This document shows, piece by piece, positions 6,113 to 11,709 of a stretch of DNA of 11,709 bases. The stretch spans positions 1 to 11,709 of the forward strand of contig CALMZW010000362.1 of NCBI GenBank assembly GCA_937870605.1, given 5' to 3'. The notes below the pieces were generated by a model. It was not told the origin of the DNA. It did not search any database and saw only the letters and a program-made list of their open reading frames with translations. Every line of letters starts with the position of its first letter. Position 1 is the first letter of the stretch. Made by a program: the position numbers and the translations under genes. This stretch comes from an uncultured Synergistaceae bacterium. GTDB lineage: Bacteria > Synergistota > Synergistia > Synergistales > Aminobacteriaceae.

Positions 6113-7102
6113 ATGGATAAGCCGCGCGTGTTCGTAACCCGTCGCATTCAGGATGTCGGCATCAGGCTTCTGGAAGGCGCCGTCGACTATTCGATATGGG
6201 ATTCCGTCGATCCTCCGCCCCGCGAGGTTCTTCTCGAGCGCGCGAAAGACGTCGACGGAATGCTGACGATGCTGTCCGACAGGATAGACGAGGAGTTCCT
6301 GTCGAACGCTCCCGGAATCAAGGTTGTGAGCAACTATGCGGTGGGCTTCGATAACATCGATGTCCCCGCCGCGACGCGGCATGGCGTATGCGTGACCAAT
6401 ACGCCGGACGTGTTGACGAACGCAACGGCGGACGTGGCGTTCACGCTTCTGCTCGCAGCCGCCAGGCGCGTCCTTGAAGCGAATGCCCTTCTCCGGTCCG
6501 GGGAGTGGACAACATGGCATCCGAACCTGCTTCTGGGACGGGATATCGATGGCGCGACGCTTGGAATCGTGGGGCTCGGAAAGATCGGACAAGCGGTTGC
6601 GAAGCGCGCCCTCGGTTTCGGCATGAAGGTCCTCTACACGGGGCCGAACGCAAACCCGGAACTCGAACAGCGACTTGGAGTCGAGCGTCGAACGCTGGAC
6701 GATCTTCTCGTCGAAAGCGACTTCGTCAGTCTGCACTGTCCGCTGACGAAGGAGACGCGGCGTCTCATCGGAGAGCGCGAATTGCGGATGATGAAGCCGA
6801 CCTCTATTTTGATCAATGCTTCCAGGGGGCCGGTTGTCGATCAGTCCGCGCTCGTTCGGGCGCTCCACGAAAAATGGATCTGGGGGGCCGGACTCGACGT
6901 TTTCGATGTCGAGCCCGTTCCGCTCGATGACCCGATATTGAATGCGCCGAACCTGACGACGCTGCCGCACGTTGGAAGCGCTACCGTCCGGGCGCGCGAG
7001 GGCATGGCCCGGAAATCGGCGGAAAACCTTGTCGCCGCCCTTCAGGGGAGGAGACCGCAACATCTGGTCAACCCCGAAGTGTGGGAAAACCGGAAGCGCT
7101 GA
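6113..7102 (+). CDS. D-isomer-specific 2-hydroxyacid dehydrogenase (glyoxylate/hydroxypyruvate reductase type)
   Basis: A 329 aa NAD(P)-dependent oxidoreductase of the D-2-hydroxyacid dehydrogenase family. It shows the family entry motif SNYAVGFDNIDV (73-84), the Rossmann fingerprint GLGKIG (G154, G156, G159) and the catalytic trio R238 (NASRGPVVD), E267 (FDVEP) and H286 (LPHVGSAT). It should reduce a 2-oxo acid such as glyoxylate or hydroxypyruvate. The loop after the second Rossmann strand (LYTGPNANPE) lacks the Asp that favours NAD, so NADP use is possible but unproven. The start at 6113 has GGAGG (6097-6101) 11 nt upstream. An in-frame TTG at 6074 would lie inside the terminator and is rejected. 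It follows the frr terminator and is convergent with the second aminotransferase. A glyoxylate reductase symbol (gyaR) is plausible but not certain. Confidence 0.93.
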   Translation: MDKPRVFVTRRIQDVGIRLLEGAVDYSIWDSVDPPPREVLLERAKDVDGMLTMLSDRIDEEFLSNAPGIKVVSNYAVGFDNIDVPAATRHGVCVTNTPDVLTNATADVAFTLLLAAARRVLEANALLRSGEWTTWHPNLLLGRDIDGATLGIVGLGKIGQAVAKRALGFGMKVLYTGPNANPELEQRLGVERRTLDDLLVESDFVSLHCPLTKETRRLIGERELRMMKPTSILINASRGPVVDQSALVRALHEKWIWGAGLDVFDVEPVPLDDPILNAPNLTTLPHVGSATVRAREGMARKSAENLVAALQGRRPQHLVNPEVWENRKR

Positions 7103-7130
7103 TCGGGGGAAAAACGCCGTAGAAGAAAAA

Positions 7131-7169
7131 GGGGGCAGGAGAATCATTCTCTCCGCCCCCCGTTTTTTT
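7131..7169. terminator. Bidirectional terminator between convergent genes
   Basis: GGGGGC (7131-7136) pairs with GCCCCC (7155-7160), and inside it GGAGA (7138-7142) pairs with TCTCC (7150-7154). It ends in seven Ts (7163-7169) on the plus strand; the A-rich GAAGAAAAA before it supplies a T-rich tail for the minus strand. The stop codon of the minus-strand aminotransferase lies in the T-run. Confidence 0.85.
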
Positions 7170-8358
7170 AGCAAAGCTCGACGAGAAATTCCTTGAGTCG
7201 CTTCATGCCCTCCACGATTTCCTCCTCGGCGTTCGCGTACGAGACGCGAATGTTGCCGGGCGTCAGGAACCCGGACCCGGGAACCGCGGCGACGTATTTT
7301 GCTTCCAGAAGTATCTCGCAGAAGGACGCGTCGTTCTCGATGACGCGATCTCCGTAGCGCATGCCGATCGTCTTCTCGATGTCGATCCAGACGTAGAAGG
7401 CGCCCTTCGGTTCGGCGAAACGAATGTGGGGCATGTCGCGCAGGAGTCCGAGGATCCGTTCCCTGCGGCCGCTGAACGACGCGTGCATGCGGACGACATC
7501 GTCCTCGGCGCCGCGAAGCGCTCCGAGAGAGGCGTACTGCGCGACCGAGCACGGGTTGGACGTAAGGTGCCCCTGGAACGACGACATCTTCGAAATGATG
7601 CCCTTGGGGCCAAGCGCATAGCCGATTCTCCATCCGGTCATGGCGAAGGCCTTGCTCACGCCGTTGATCGTGATCGTGTGTTCCCGGGCGGCGGGGCACA
7701 GGTTGAGTATCTGATTGTGGACCGCATCGCCGTAGACAAGCCGTTCGTATATTTCGTCGTAGATGATGGTGATATCGTGCTTGATCGCAATGTCCGCGAG
7801 GCCGAGAAGCGTCTTCCGGTCGTACACGGAGCCGGTCGGATTGTTCGGTGTGTTGACGATCATGCATCGCGTCCGCGGGGAAATAAGGGAGCGGACCCGG
7901 TCGATATCGGGGATGAACCCCGTATCCGACGTATCGACGAGAACTTCTTTCGCGTCGAACAGGCGGATCTGTTCGACGTAGCTGACCCACGCCGGCGTGA
8001 AGATGAGCGCTTCGTCGCCCGGATCGAGGAGGCACCCGAGAGCCTCGTAGATGAGCGGCTTCGCGCCTGCGCCGATGAGAACCTCCGGAACGGAGAACGA
8101 GAGTCCGAAGTGGTCCTGGTAATACCGGCAGACGGCTTCCTTGAGTTCCGGGATCCCCGATTCGGGGGTATAGTGGGTGAAGCCTTTCGACATCGCATCG
8201 GAAGCATACTGGAGTGCGGACGCGGGAGAATTGAAATCCGGCTCTCCCGATCCGAACGAAATAACGGGTTTCCCTTCGCGTTTCATCGCCTTCGCCTTGC
8301 CCGCAACCGCCAGCGTAGCGGATGGCTGAAGCCTCTCGGCCCTTTGGGCTATAAACAT
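7168..8358 (-). CDS. Pyridoxal phosphate-dependent aminotransferase, aspartate type (class Ib)
   Basis: A 396 aa fold-type I aminotransferase resembling Thermus/Bacillus class Ib aspartate aminotransferases. Marks in order are SFGSGEPDF (34-42), HYTPESGIPELKEAV, GAGAKPLIYEAL, NTPNNPTG with N173, IIYDEIYERLVYG with D201 and Y204, the PLP lysine K236 in NGVSKAFAMTGWRIGY with R244 nearby, KGAFYVWID, and R371 (NIRVSYA), which grips the substrate carboxylate. It should interconvert aspartate/2-oxoglutarate or related pairs; substrate range is not readable. The ATG at 8358 is preceded by AAGGAG about 10 nt upstream. It has its own strong predicted promoter, is divergent from hpf and convergent with the dehydrogenase. 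It is only distantly similar to the aminotransferase at 1492-2652, so the two are not a recent duplication. Confidence 0.93.
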   Translation of the reverse strand: MFIAQRAERLQPSATLAVAGKAKAMKREGKPVISFGSGEPDFNSPASALQYASDAMSKGFTHYTPESGIPELKEAVCRYYQDHFGLSFSVPEVLIGAGAKPLIYEALGCLLDPGDEALIFTPAWVSYVEQIRLFDAKEVLVDTSDTGFIPDIDRVRSLISPRTRCMIVNTPNNPTGSVYDRKTLLGLADIAIKHDITIIYDEIYERLVYGDAVHNQILNLCPAAREHTITINGVSKAFAMTGWRIGYALGPKGIISKMSSFQGHLTSNPCSVAQYASLGALRGAEDDVVRMHASFSGRRERILGLLRDMPHIRFAEPKGAFYVWIDIEKTIGMRYGDRVIENDASFCEILLEAKYVAAVPGSGFLTPGNIRVSYANAEEEIVEGMKRLKEFLVELC

Positions 8359-8371
8359 AATTCTTCAACTC

Positions 8372-8387
8372 CTTAAATAAATAAGGT
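8372..8387 (-). repeat. Inverted repeat CCTTA/TAAGG overlapping the aminotransferase SD
   Basis: CCTTA (8372-8376) and TAAGG (8383-8387) are 6 nt apart. In the minus-strand mRNA the repeat could fold over the AAGGAG ribosome binding site; the 5-bp AT-rich stem is weak, so it may be chance. Confidence 0.3.
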
Positions 8388-8400
8388 ATTTGATGTGTGT

Positions 8401-8430
8401 ATTATACCGAACACCCCTGTCGGATGGCAA
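8401..8430 (-). promoter_or_regulatory. Predicted promoter of the second aminotransferase
   Basis: On the minus strand, TTGCCA (8430-8425) and a perfect TATAAT (8406-8401) are 18 bp apart. The -35 matches consensus at 5 of 6 positions. Transcription would start near 8394, giving a leader of about 35 nt. Confidence 0.75.
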
Positions 8431-8441
8431 ACTCCCGGTAT

Positions 8442-8470
8442 TTGCCCATCCTCAGTGCGGGTGATAGAAT
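8442..8470 (+). promoter_or_regulatory. Predicted promoter of hpf
   Basis: TTGCCC (8442-8447) and TAGAAT (8465-8470) are 17 bp apart; the -10 matches consensus at 5 of 6 positions. The predicted start is near 8477, about 30 nt before the ATG. Confidence 0.65.
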
Positions 8471-8508
8471 GATTCAAACAAAACTGAAGGGGAATGGAGG
8501 GGTGATGA

Positions 8509-9048
8509 ATGGATATGCGCTTCGTAACACGAGGAACCGAAGTTTCGGAGGAATACAAGTCCTACATGCAGGGGAAGCTCTCCAAACTCGAGAAATTTTT
8601 CAGCAAGATACTCGATAACCAGGTGGTTGTCTCCTTCGGTCGTGGAGTGTACAACGTGGAAATTACCTCGAATGCGAACGGTGTCATCATGCGCGGCGAA
8701 GATAAGGCTTCCGATATGAGGAAGGCATTCGATAAAGCGCTCAAGAACATAGAACGTCAGATCAAGCGTCACAAGTCCTTCCTGACGGATCGCGCACAGC
8801 TGAAGACCCACGATATTTCCTTCAACATCGAGGGAATGCCGCAGGAGGTCGAACCGCAGGAAAGCACCGAAGAAATCGTCAAGGTCAAGAAGTTCGCCCT
8901 GAGACCCATGACGCCGAAAGAGGCCGTCATGCACATGGATCTCCTGGGACACGAGTTTTACGTCTTCAGAAATGTCGAGACGGCCTCCGTAAACGTCGTC
9001 TACAAACGGAAAAGCGGCGGTTTCGGCCTGATCGAGCCAAACGAGTAG
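8509..9048 (+). CDS. hpf: Ribosome hibernation promoting factor, long form
   Basis: A 179 aa protein with two domains. Residues 1-100 form the S30AE/RaiA fold (MDMRFVTRGTEVSEEYKSYM at the start, then KLEKFFSKI and KALKNIERQIKRHKS), which sits in the 30S decoding region. A linker rich in Glu and Gln (about 108-121) leads to the C-terminal dimerisation domain (122-179: VKVKKFALRPMTPKEAVMHM, then GHEFYVFRN and NVVYKRKSGGFGLIEP). Long HPF dimerises through this domain to pair 70S ribosomes into inactive 100S particles in stationary phase or starvation. The start at 8509 has GGAGG 8 nt upstream; an ATG 6 nt further in is also possible. It has its own predicted promoter and is followed by a strong terminator just before hypA. 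Confidence 0.96.
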   Translation: MDMRFVTRGTEVSEEYKSYMQGKLSKLEKFFSKILDNQVVVSFGRGVYNVEITSNANGVIMRGEDKASDMRKAFDKALKNIERQIKRHKSFLTDRAQLKTHDISFNIEGMPQEVEPQESTEEIVKVKKFALRPMTPKEAVMHMDLLGHEFYVFRNVETASVNVVYKRKSGGFGLIEPNE

Positions 9049-9069
9049 ATCTTTGAAGGTTGCGTTCCG

Positions 9070-9095
9070 GGGGCCCGACCGGGCCCCTTTTTTTT
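9070..9095 (+). terminator. Intrinsic terminator/attenuator between hpf and hypA
   Basis: A perfect 7-bp all-GC stem GGGGCCC (9070-9076), loop GACC, GGGCCCC (9081-9087), followed by eight Ts (9088-9095). The hypA SD (GGAGG, 9100-9104) starts 5 nt later. Confidence 0.9.
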
Positions 9096-9111
9096 CGCCG
9101 GAGGTTTGCGC

Positions 9112-9510
9112 ATGCACGAATTGTCCCTTGTAGAGGCGATTCTCGAAAGCCTCATCCCCATGTGTTCCGAATACGGCATCGAGGGAAAGGTCAAAAAGGT
9201 GCATCTGAGAATCGGGCGCATGCGGCAGGTGATTCCGGATGTCATGCGTTTCGCGTATGGCGTGGCGACGGAGGACACGGTTCTTCGAGGCTCGGTTCTC
9301 GAACTGTCGCTCATCCCGTTGCGTCTTTCATGTCCGACGTGCGGCGCCGAGTGGCAGGGAGACGATCCGATCGCCTTTCTGTGTCCGAAATGCGGGGAAA
9401 AGAACGTGAAAACTCATTCCGGCATGGAACTCGAAATAGAATCCATGGAGGTGGAGCAGTCTGATGAATCGAGTGATAACGATCCGGCAGTCCGTCATGG
9501 AGGCCGATGA
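9112..9510 (+). CDS. hypA: Hydrogenase/urease nickel incorporation protein HypA
   Basis: HypA is a small nickel metallochaperone that passes Ni to NiFe-hydrogenase precursors with HypB. The start at 9112 gives the invariant MHE N-terminus, where His2 and the backbone bind Ni; a TTG 6 nt earlier is rejected, and GGAGG lies 7 nt upstream. The core reads HELSLVEAILESL, then VHLRIGRMRQV. The zinc site is made of two CxxC pairs, CPTCG and CPKCG (about residues 71-97). The family usually ends near LEIESMEVE at about 114; here the frame continues for another 18 polar residues (132 aa in all) and overlaps hypB by 47 nt. No hydrogenase or urease structural gene is in the window. Transcription must come through the hpf terminator or from an unrecognised upstream start. 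Confidence 0.95.
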   Translation: MHELSLVEAILESLIPMCSEYGIEGKVKKVHLRIGRMRQVIPDVMRFAYGVATEDTVLRGSVLELSLIPLRLSCPTCGAEWQGDDPIAFLCPKCGEKNVKTHSGMELEIESMEVEQSDESSDNDPAVRHGGR

Positions 9511-10123
9511 GGAGGTTGCGCGGCGAATCCGGGATCGAATGGGCAGGGACGGTCGTCTCTATATCAATATCATAGGATCCCCCGGCTCGGGGAAGACGAC
9601 GCTTCTCGAATCGACAATCCGTATGGCTCCGGAATTCCGCTTCGCCGTCATCGAAGGGGACATCGCCACTGCCCGTGACGCCGAACGGATCGCCGCCCTC
9701 GGAGTCCCGTCGGTTCAGATCAACACCGACGGAGGGTGCCATCTCGAAGCCCACCTCGTTTCCCGGGCGCTTGAATCCTTGCCGCTCGATACGGTCGATA
9801 TCCTTTTCGTGGAAAATGTCGGGAACCTCGTGTGTCCGGCGGAATTCGACATCGGAGAGGACATGAAGGTCGCCGTCAGCAGCGTTCCCGAAGGAGCGGA
9901 CAAACCTCTCAAATATCCGTTGCTCTTCTCGCAGGCGAAGGCCGTCCTGTTGACGAAGACGGATCTGTTGCCGTATGTTCCGTTTGAAATGGAGTTGTAC
10001 CAGGGGGACCTCGAGCGTCTGAATCCGGGCGTGCCGCTTCTCATGATGGAAGCGCCGTCGGGAAAGGGGATGGATGCGTGGATCGCGCTCCTGCGGATGT
10101 GGCTGAAGGAGAAGCGGGGCTGA
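9464..10123 (+). CDS. hypB: Hydrogenase nickel incorporation GTPase HypB
   Basis: A SIMIBI-class GTPase that drives nickel delivery from HypA. In its 219 aa it shows the P-loop GSPGSGKT (38-45), the switch region IEGDIATARDAERI (63-76), the metal site formed by C92-H93 (DGGCHLEAHLV) and C124 (ENVGNLVCP), and a G4-like TKTD (164-167). It lacks the N-terminal CxxCGC high-affinity nickel motif of E. coli HypB and any His-rich stretch, so it is a minimal form without a nickel store. The start at 9464 follows a purine-rich GGAGGTGGAG inside hypA. Its stop overlaps the ATG of the helicase gene (TGATG), so the three genes appear translationally linked. Other hyp genes (C-F) are not adjacent. Confidence 0.95.
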   Translation: MNRVITIRQSVMEADEEVARRIRDRMGRDGRLYINIIGSPGSGKTTLLESTIRMAPEFRFAVIEGDIATARDAERIAALGVPSVQINTDGGCHLEAHLVSRALESLPLDTVDILFVENVGNLVCPAEFDIGEDMKVAVSSVPEGADKPLKYPLLFSQAKAVLLTKTDLLPYVPFEMELYQGDLERLNPGVPLLMMEAPSGKGMDAWIALLRMWLKEKRG

Positions 10124-11709
10124 TGTCGGAAACCGACTCAATCCTCGAACGTCTCAACCCTCGCCAGAGGGAGGCTGTTGCGTATTGCGACGGGCCTCTG
10201 CTCGTTCTCGCGGGTGCGGGGAGCGGAAAGACCCGCGTTCTCGCGCACAAGATCGCGTTCCTTATCGCTTCGAAAAAAGCGGCGCCGCAGGGCATTCTCG
10301 CGGTCACGTTCACCAACAAGGCGGCCAGGGAAATGTCCGAACGCGTCCAACAGCTTGTCGGTCCGCTCTCCCGGCTGATACAGGTAAGCACCTTTCACGC
10401 CTTCGGTCTGAAACTCCTGTTCCGGAATCAGGACGCTCTGGAGAAAGCAGGCGTTCGCAAGGGGTTCGTTGTTTTCGACAGGGGAGATGCCAAGAGCATC
10501 GTCAAAAATATCATGGAAGAATTGAACCTTGACTCGAAGGAAATCGAACCGTCGACGCTGATCGAGAAGATCTCGCAGATCAAGAACGAGATGGATCCCG
10601 TCGATCTGCTTCCTCCCCCCGGTTTGATCGATTCAATCACCGGCCCCGTCTTTAAAAGATATCAGCAACTTTTGCGCGAACACAACGCGCTTGATTTCGA
10701 CGACCTGCTCGTTCTTCCGTTGCATCTTCTCGCGTCGGACCTCCAGGTCCGGGAACGGGAGCGGGAACGGATCGGATGGGTGCTTGTGGACGAGTACCAG
10801 GACGTGAACCGGATACAATACAGGCTGTTGCGCTATCTGGTTGGAAACCGCGGCGCCATCATGGTGGTCGGCGATCCGGACCAGTCGATATACGGGTGGC
10901 GTGGAGCGGACATGTCCATGATCCTGAATTTCGAAAAGGATTTCCCGCCGGCGAAAGTCTATATCCTCGACCAGAATTATCGATCGACGGGAAATATCCT
11001 GGCCGGAGCGAATGCCCTCATTCTCGGAAATTCGAAACGGCGCAAGAAAGAACTCTGGACGATCCGGGACAAGGGCGAACGCATCCATGTCCTGCTTGCT
11101 CCGGACGAGACGGCCGAAGCGACGTCTCTCGTCTCCTCCATTCTTCGTCTGCATAACAAGGAACGGTACGATTTCGGCGATATTGCGGTCCTGTACCGGA
11201 TCAACGCGATGAGCCGGATATACGAGCAGAAACTTATGGAGAATCTCGTTCCGTATCGGGTCATCCGGGGAACGGCGTTTTACGAGCGCAAAGAAGTCAA
11301 GGACGTGCTCTCCTTCATGCGTCTTGCGGCGAACCCCTTTGATCGCGTATCGCTCATGAGAGTGGGCAATGTACCGGTTCGGGGGTTGGGGAAAAAGTCG
11401 CTCGAAAAGCTTGCGGATACCATCCTCGACCTGGCCGGTTCCGACCCTGCGAACGTATGGGCGACCATTTCCGGAGGGAAAACCGGGCTTGCGGGAAAAG
11501 CTTCGACAGGCGCGATGGAACTCGCGGCTCATTTGAGTGCGATTCTCGAACGCTCGCGGGATGTCACCGAAATCATCGGCTACATCATGGAAGATATCGA
11601 TTATTCCGGCTTCCTCAAGAGTCAGGACGCGGAATCTTGGGAGGAGCGGATCGAGAACATCCGGGAACTGACGTCGTTGGTTCCTTCGGGCGGAGATCTT
11701 TCCGAAATG
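10123..11709 (+). CDS. UvrD/PcrA/Rep-family superfamily 1 DNA helicase (partial, 3' end beyond window)
   Basis: An ATP-dependent 3'-5' helicase for repair and replication. The first 529 codons are open to the window end. Motifs in order are a Q motif (LNPRQREAV, 11-19), Walker A GAGSGKT (31-37, K36), motif Ia TFTNKAAREM (62-71), STFHAFG (89-95), the DE-type motif II in WVLVDEYQD (D223, E224), motif III VGDPDQSIYGWRGAD (249-263) and motif IV QNYRST (284-289). Conserved YRVIRGTAFYERKEVKD follows near the start of domain 2A/2B. Motifs V and VI lie past the edge, and the C-terminus cannot be judged. PcrA and UvrD are not separated by what is visible. The ATG overlaps the hypB stop by one base, so it is translationally coupled to a nickel-maturation gene of unrelated function. 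Confidence 0.96.
   Translation, partial: MSETDSILERLNPRQREAVAYCDGPLLVLAGAGSGKTRVLAHKIAFLIASKKAAPQGILAVTFTNKAAREMSERVQQLVGPLSRLIQVSTFHAFGLKLLFRNQDALEKAGVRKGFVVFDRGDAKSIVKNIMEELNLDSKEIEPSTLIEKISQIKNEMDPVDLLPPPGLIDSITGPVFKRYQQLLREHNALDFDDLLVLPLHLLASDLQVRERERERIGWVLVDEYQDVNRIQYRLLRYLVGNRGAIMVVGDPDQSIYGWRGADMSMILNFEKDFPPAKVYILDQNYRSTGNILAGANALILGNSKRRKKELWTIRDKGERIHVLLAPDETAEATSLVSSILRLHNKERYDFGDIAVLYRINAMSRIYEQKLMENLVPYRVIRGTAFYERKEVKDVLSFMRLAANPFDRVSLMRVGNVPVRGLGKKSLEKLADTILDLAGSDPANVWATISGGKTGLAGKASTGAMELAAHLSAILERSRDVTEIIGYIMEDIDYSGFLKSQDAESWEERIENIRELTSLVPSGGDLSEM

Noticed and set aside
6092..8368. Very long open frame on the minus strand (over 750 codons) antisense to the dehydrogenase and overlapping the aminotransferase
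   Set aside because: Composition is Arg/Pro-rich and without recognisable domains, and it runs through a bidirectional terminator. Both strands already carry clear enzyme genes; it is a GC-skew shadow.
9106..9111. Upstream TTG start for hypA
   Set aside because: HypA requires the MHE N-terminus for nickel binding, and SD spacing favours the ATG at 9112.
1..11709. Mobile elements, CRISPR arrays, tRNA genes, riboswitches of known class
   Set aside because: No repeat arrays, transposase-like frames, tRNA cloverleaf signatures or recognisable riboswitch cores were seen on either strand.

Overview
This window is an ordinary, gene-dense chromosomal region of a moderately GC-rich bacterium. The strongest taxonomic hint is the combination of a short (197 aa) EF-Ts, a bacterial SUI1/YciH-type protein, a small 4.5S-type SRP RNA and long-form HPF next to hypA-hypB-uvrD. 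I suspect a member of the Synergistota, but this is inference from memory of gene content and should be tested with RpsB or PyrH phylogeny. I see no insertion sequences, CRISPR arrays, tRNAs, rRNAs, phage genes or signs of recent transfer. No gap between genes exceeds 300 bases; the largest, about 220 bases before rpsB, holds divergent promoters and a structured leader.

Layout. (1) 1-822, plus strand: the 3' end of a sensor kinase overlaps a NarL/FixJ-type response regulator. (2) 880-1287, minus strand: a SUI1-domain protein. (3) 1323-1485, plus strand: the SRP RNA gene with a well-formed sigma-70-type promoter. (4) 1492-2991, minus strand: a CsoR/RcnR-family regulator followed 3 nt later by a class I aminotransferase. 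(5) 2992-3211: divergent control region whose two predicted -35 boxes meet. (6) 3212-6032, plus strand: rpsB-tsf-pyrH-frr, the conserved translation/UMP-kinase cluster. (7) 6113-7102, plus strand: a D-2-hydroxyacid dehydrogenase, convergent across a bidirectional terminator with (8) 7168-8358, minus strand: a second, aspartate-type aminotransferase. (9) 8359-8508: divergent promoters. (10) 8509-11709, plus strand: hpf, hypA, hypB and a uvrD/pcrA-type helicase gene that runs off the window.

Functional themes are translation (S2, EF-Ts, RRF, HPF, SUI1 protein, SRP RNA), amino and keto acid metabolism (two aminotransferases and a 2-hydroxyacid dehydrogenase), nickel-enzyme maturation (HypA, HypB), DNA repair (UvrD-like) and sensing (two-component pair, CsoR-family repressor).

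The most interesting signals are regulatory and architectural rather than a new system. Strong intrinsic terminators sit directly in front of the ribosome binding site of the next co-directional gene at three junctions. The CsoR-family regulator lacks the usual His ligand and may be a thiol/persulfide sensor. Two gene pairs, pyrH/frr and hypA/hypB, overlap by about 50 nt through C-terminal extensions of the upstream protein. I found no convincing evidence of a wholly undescribed system.
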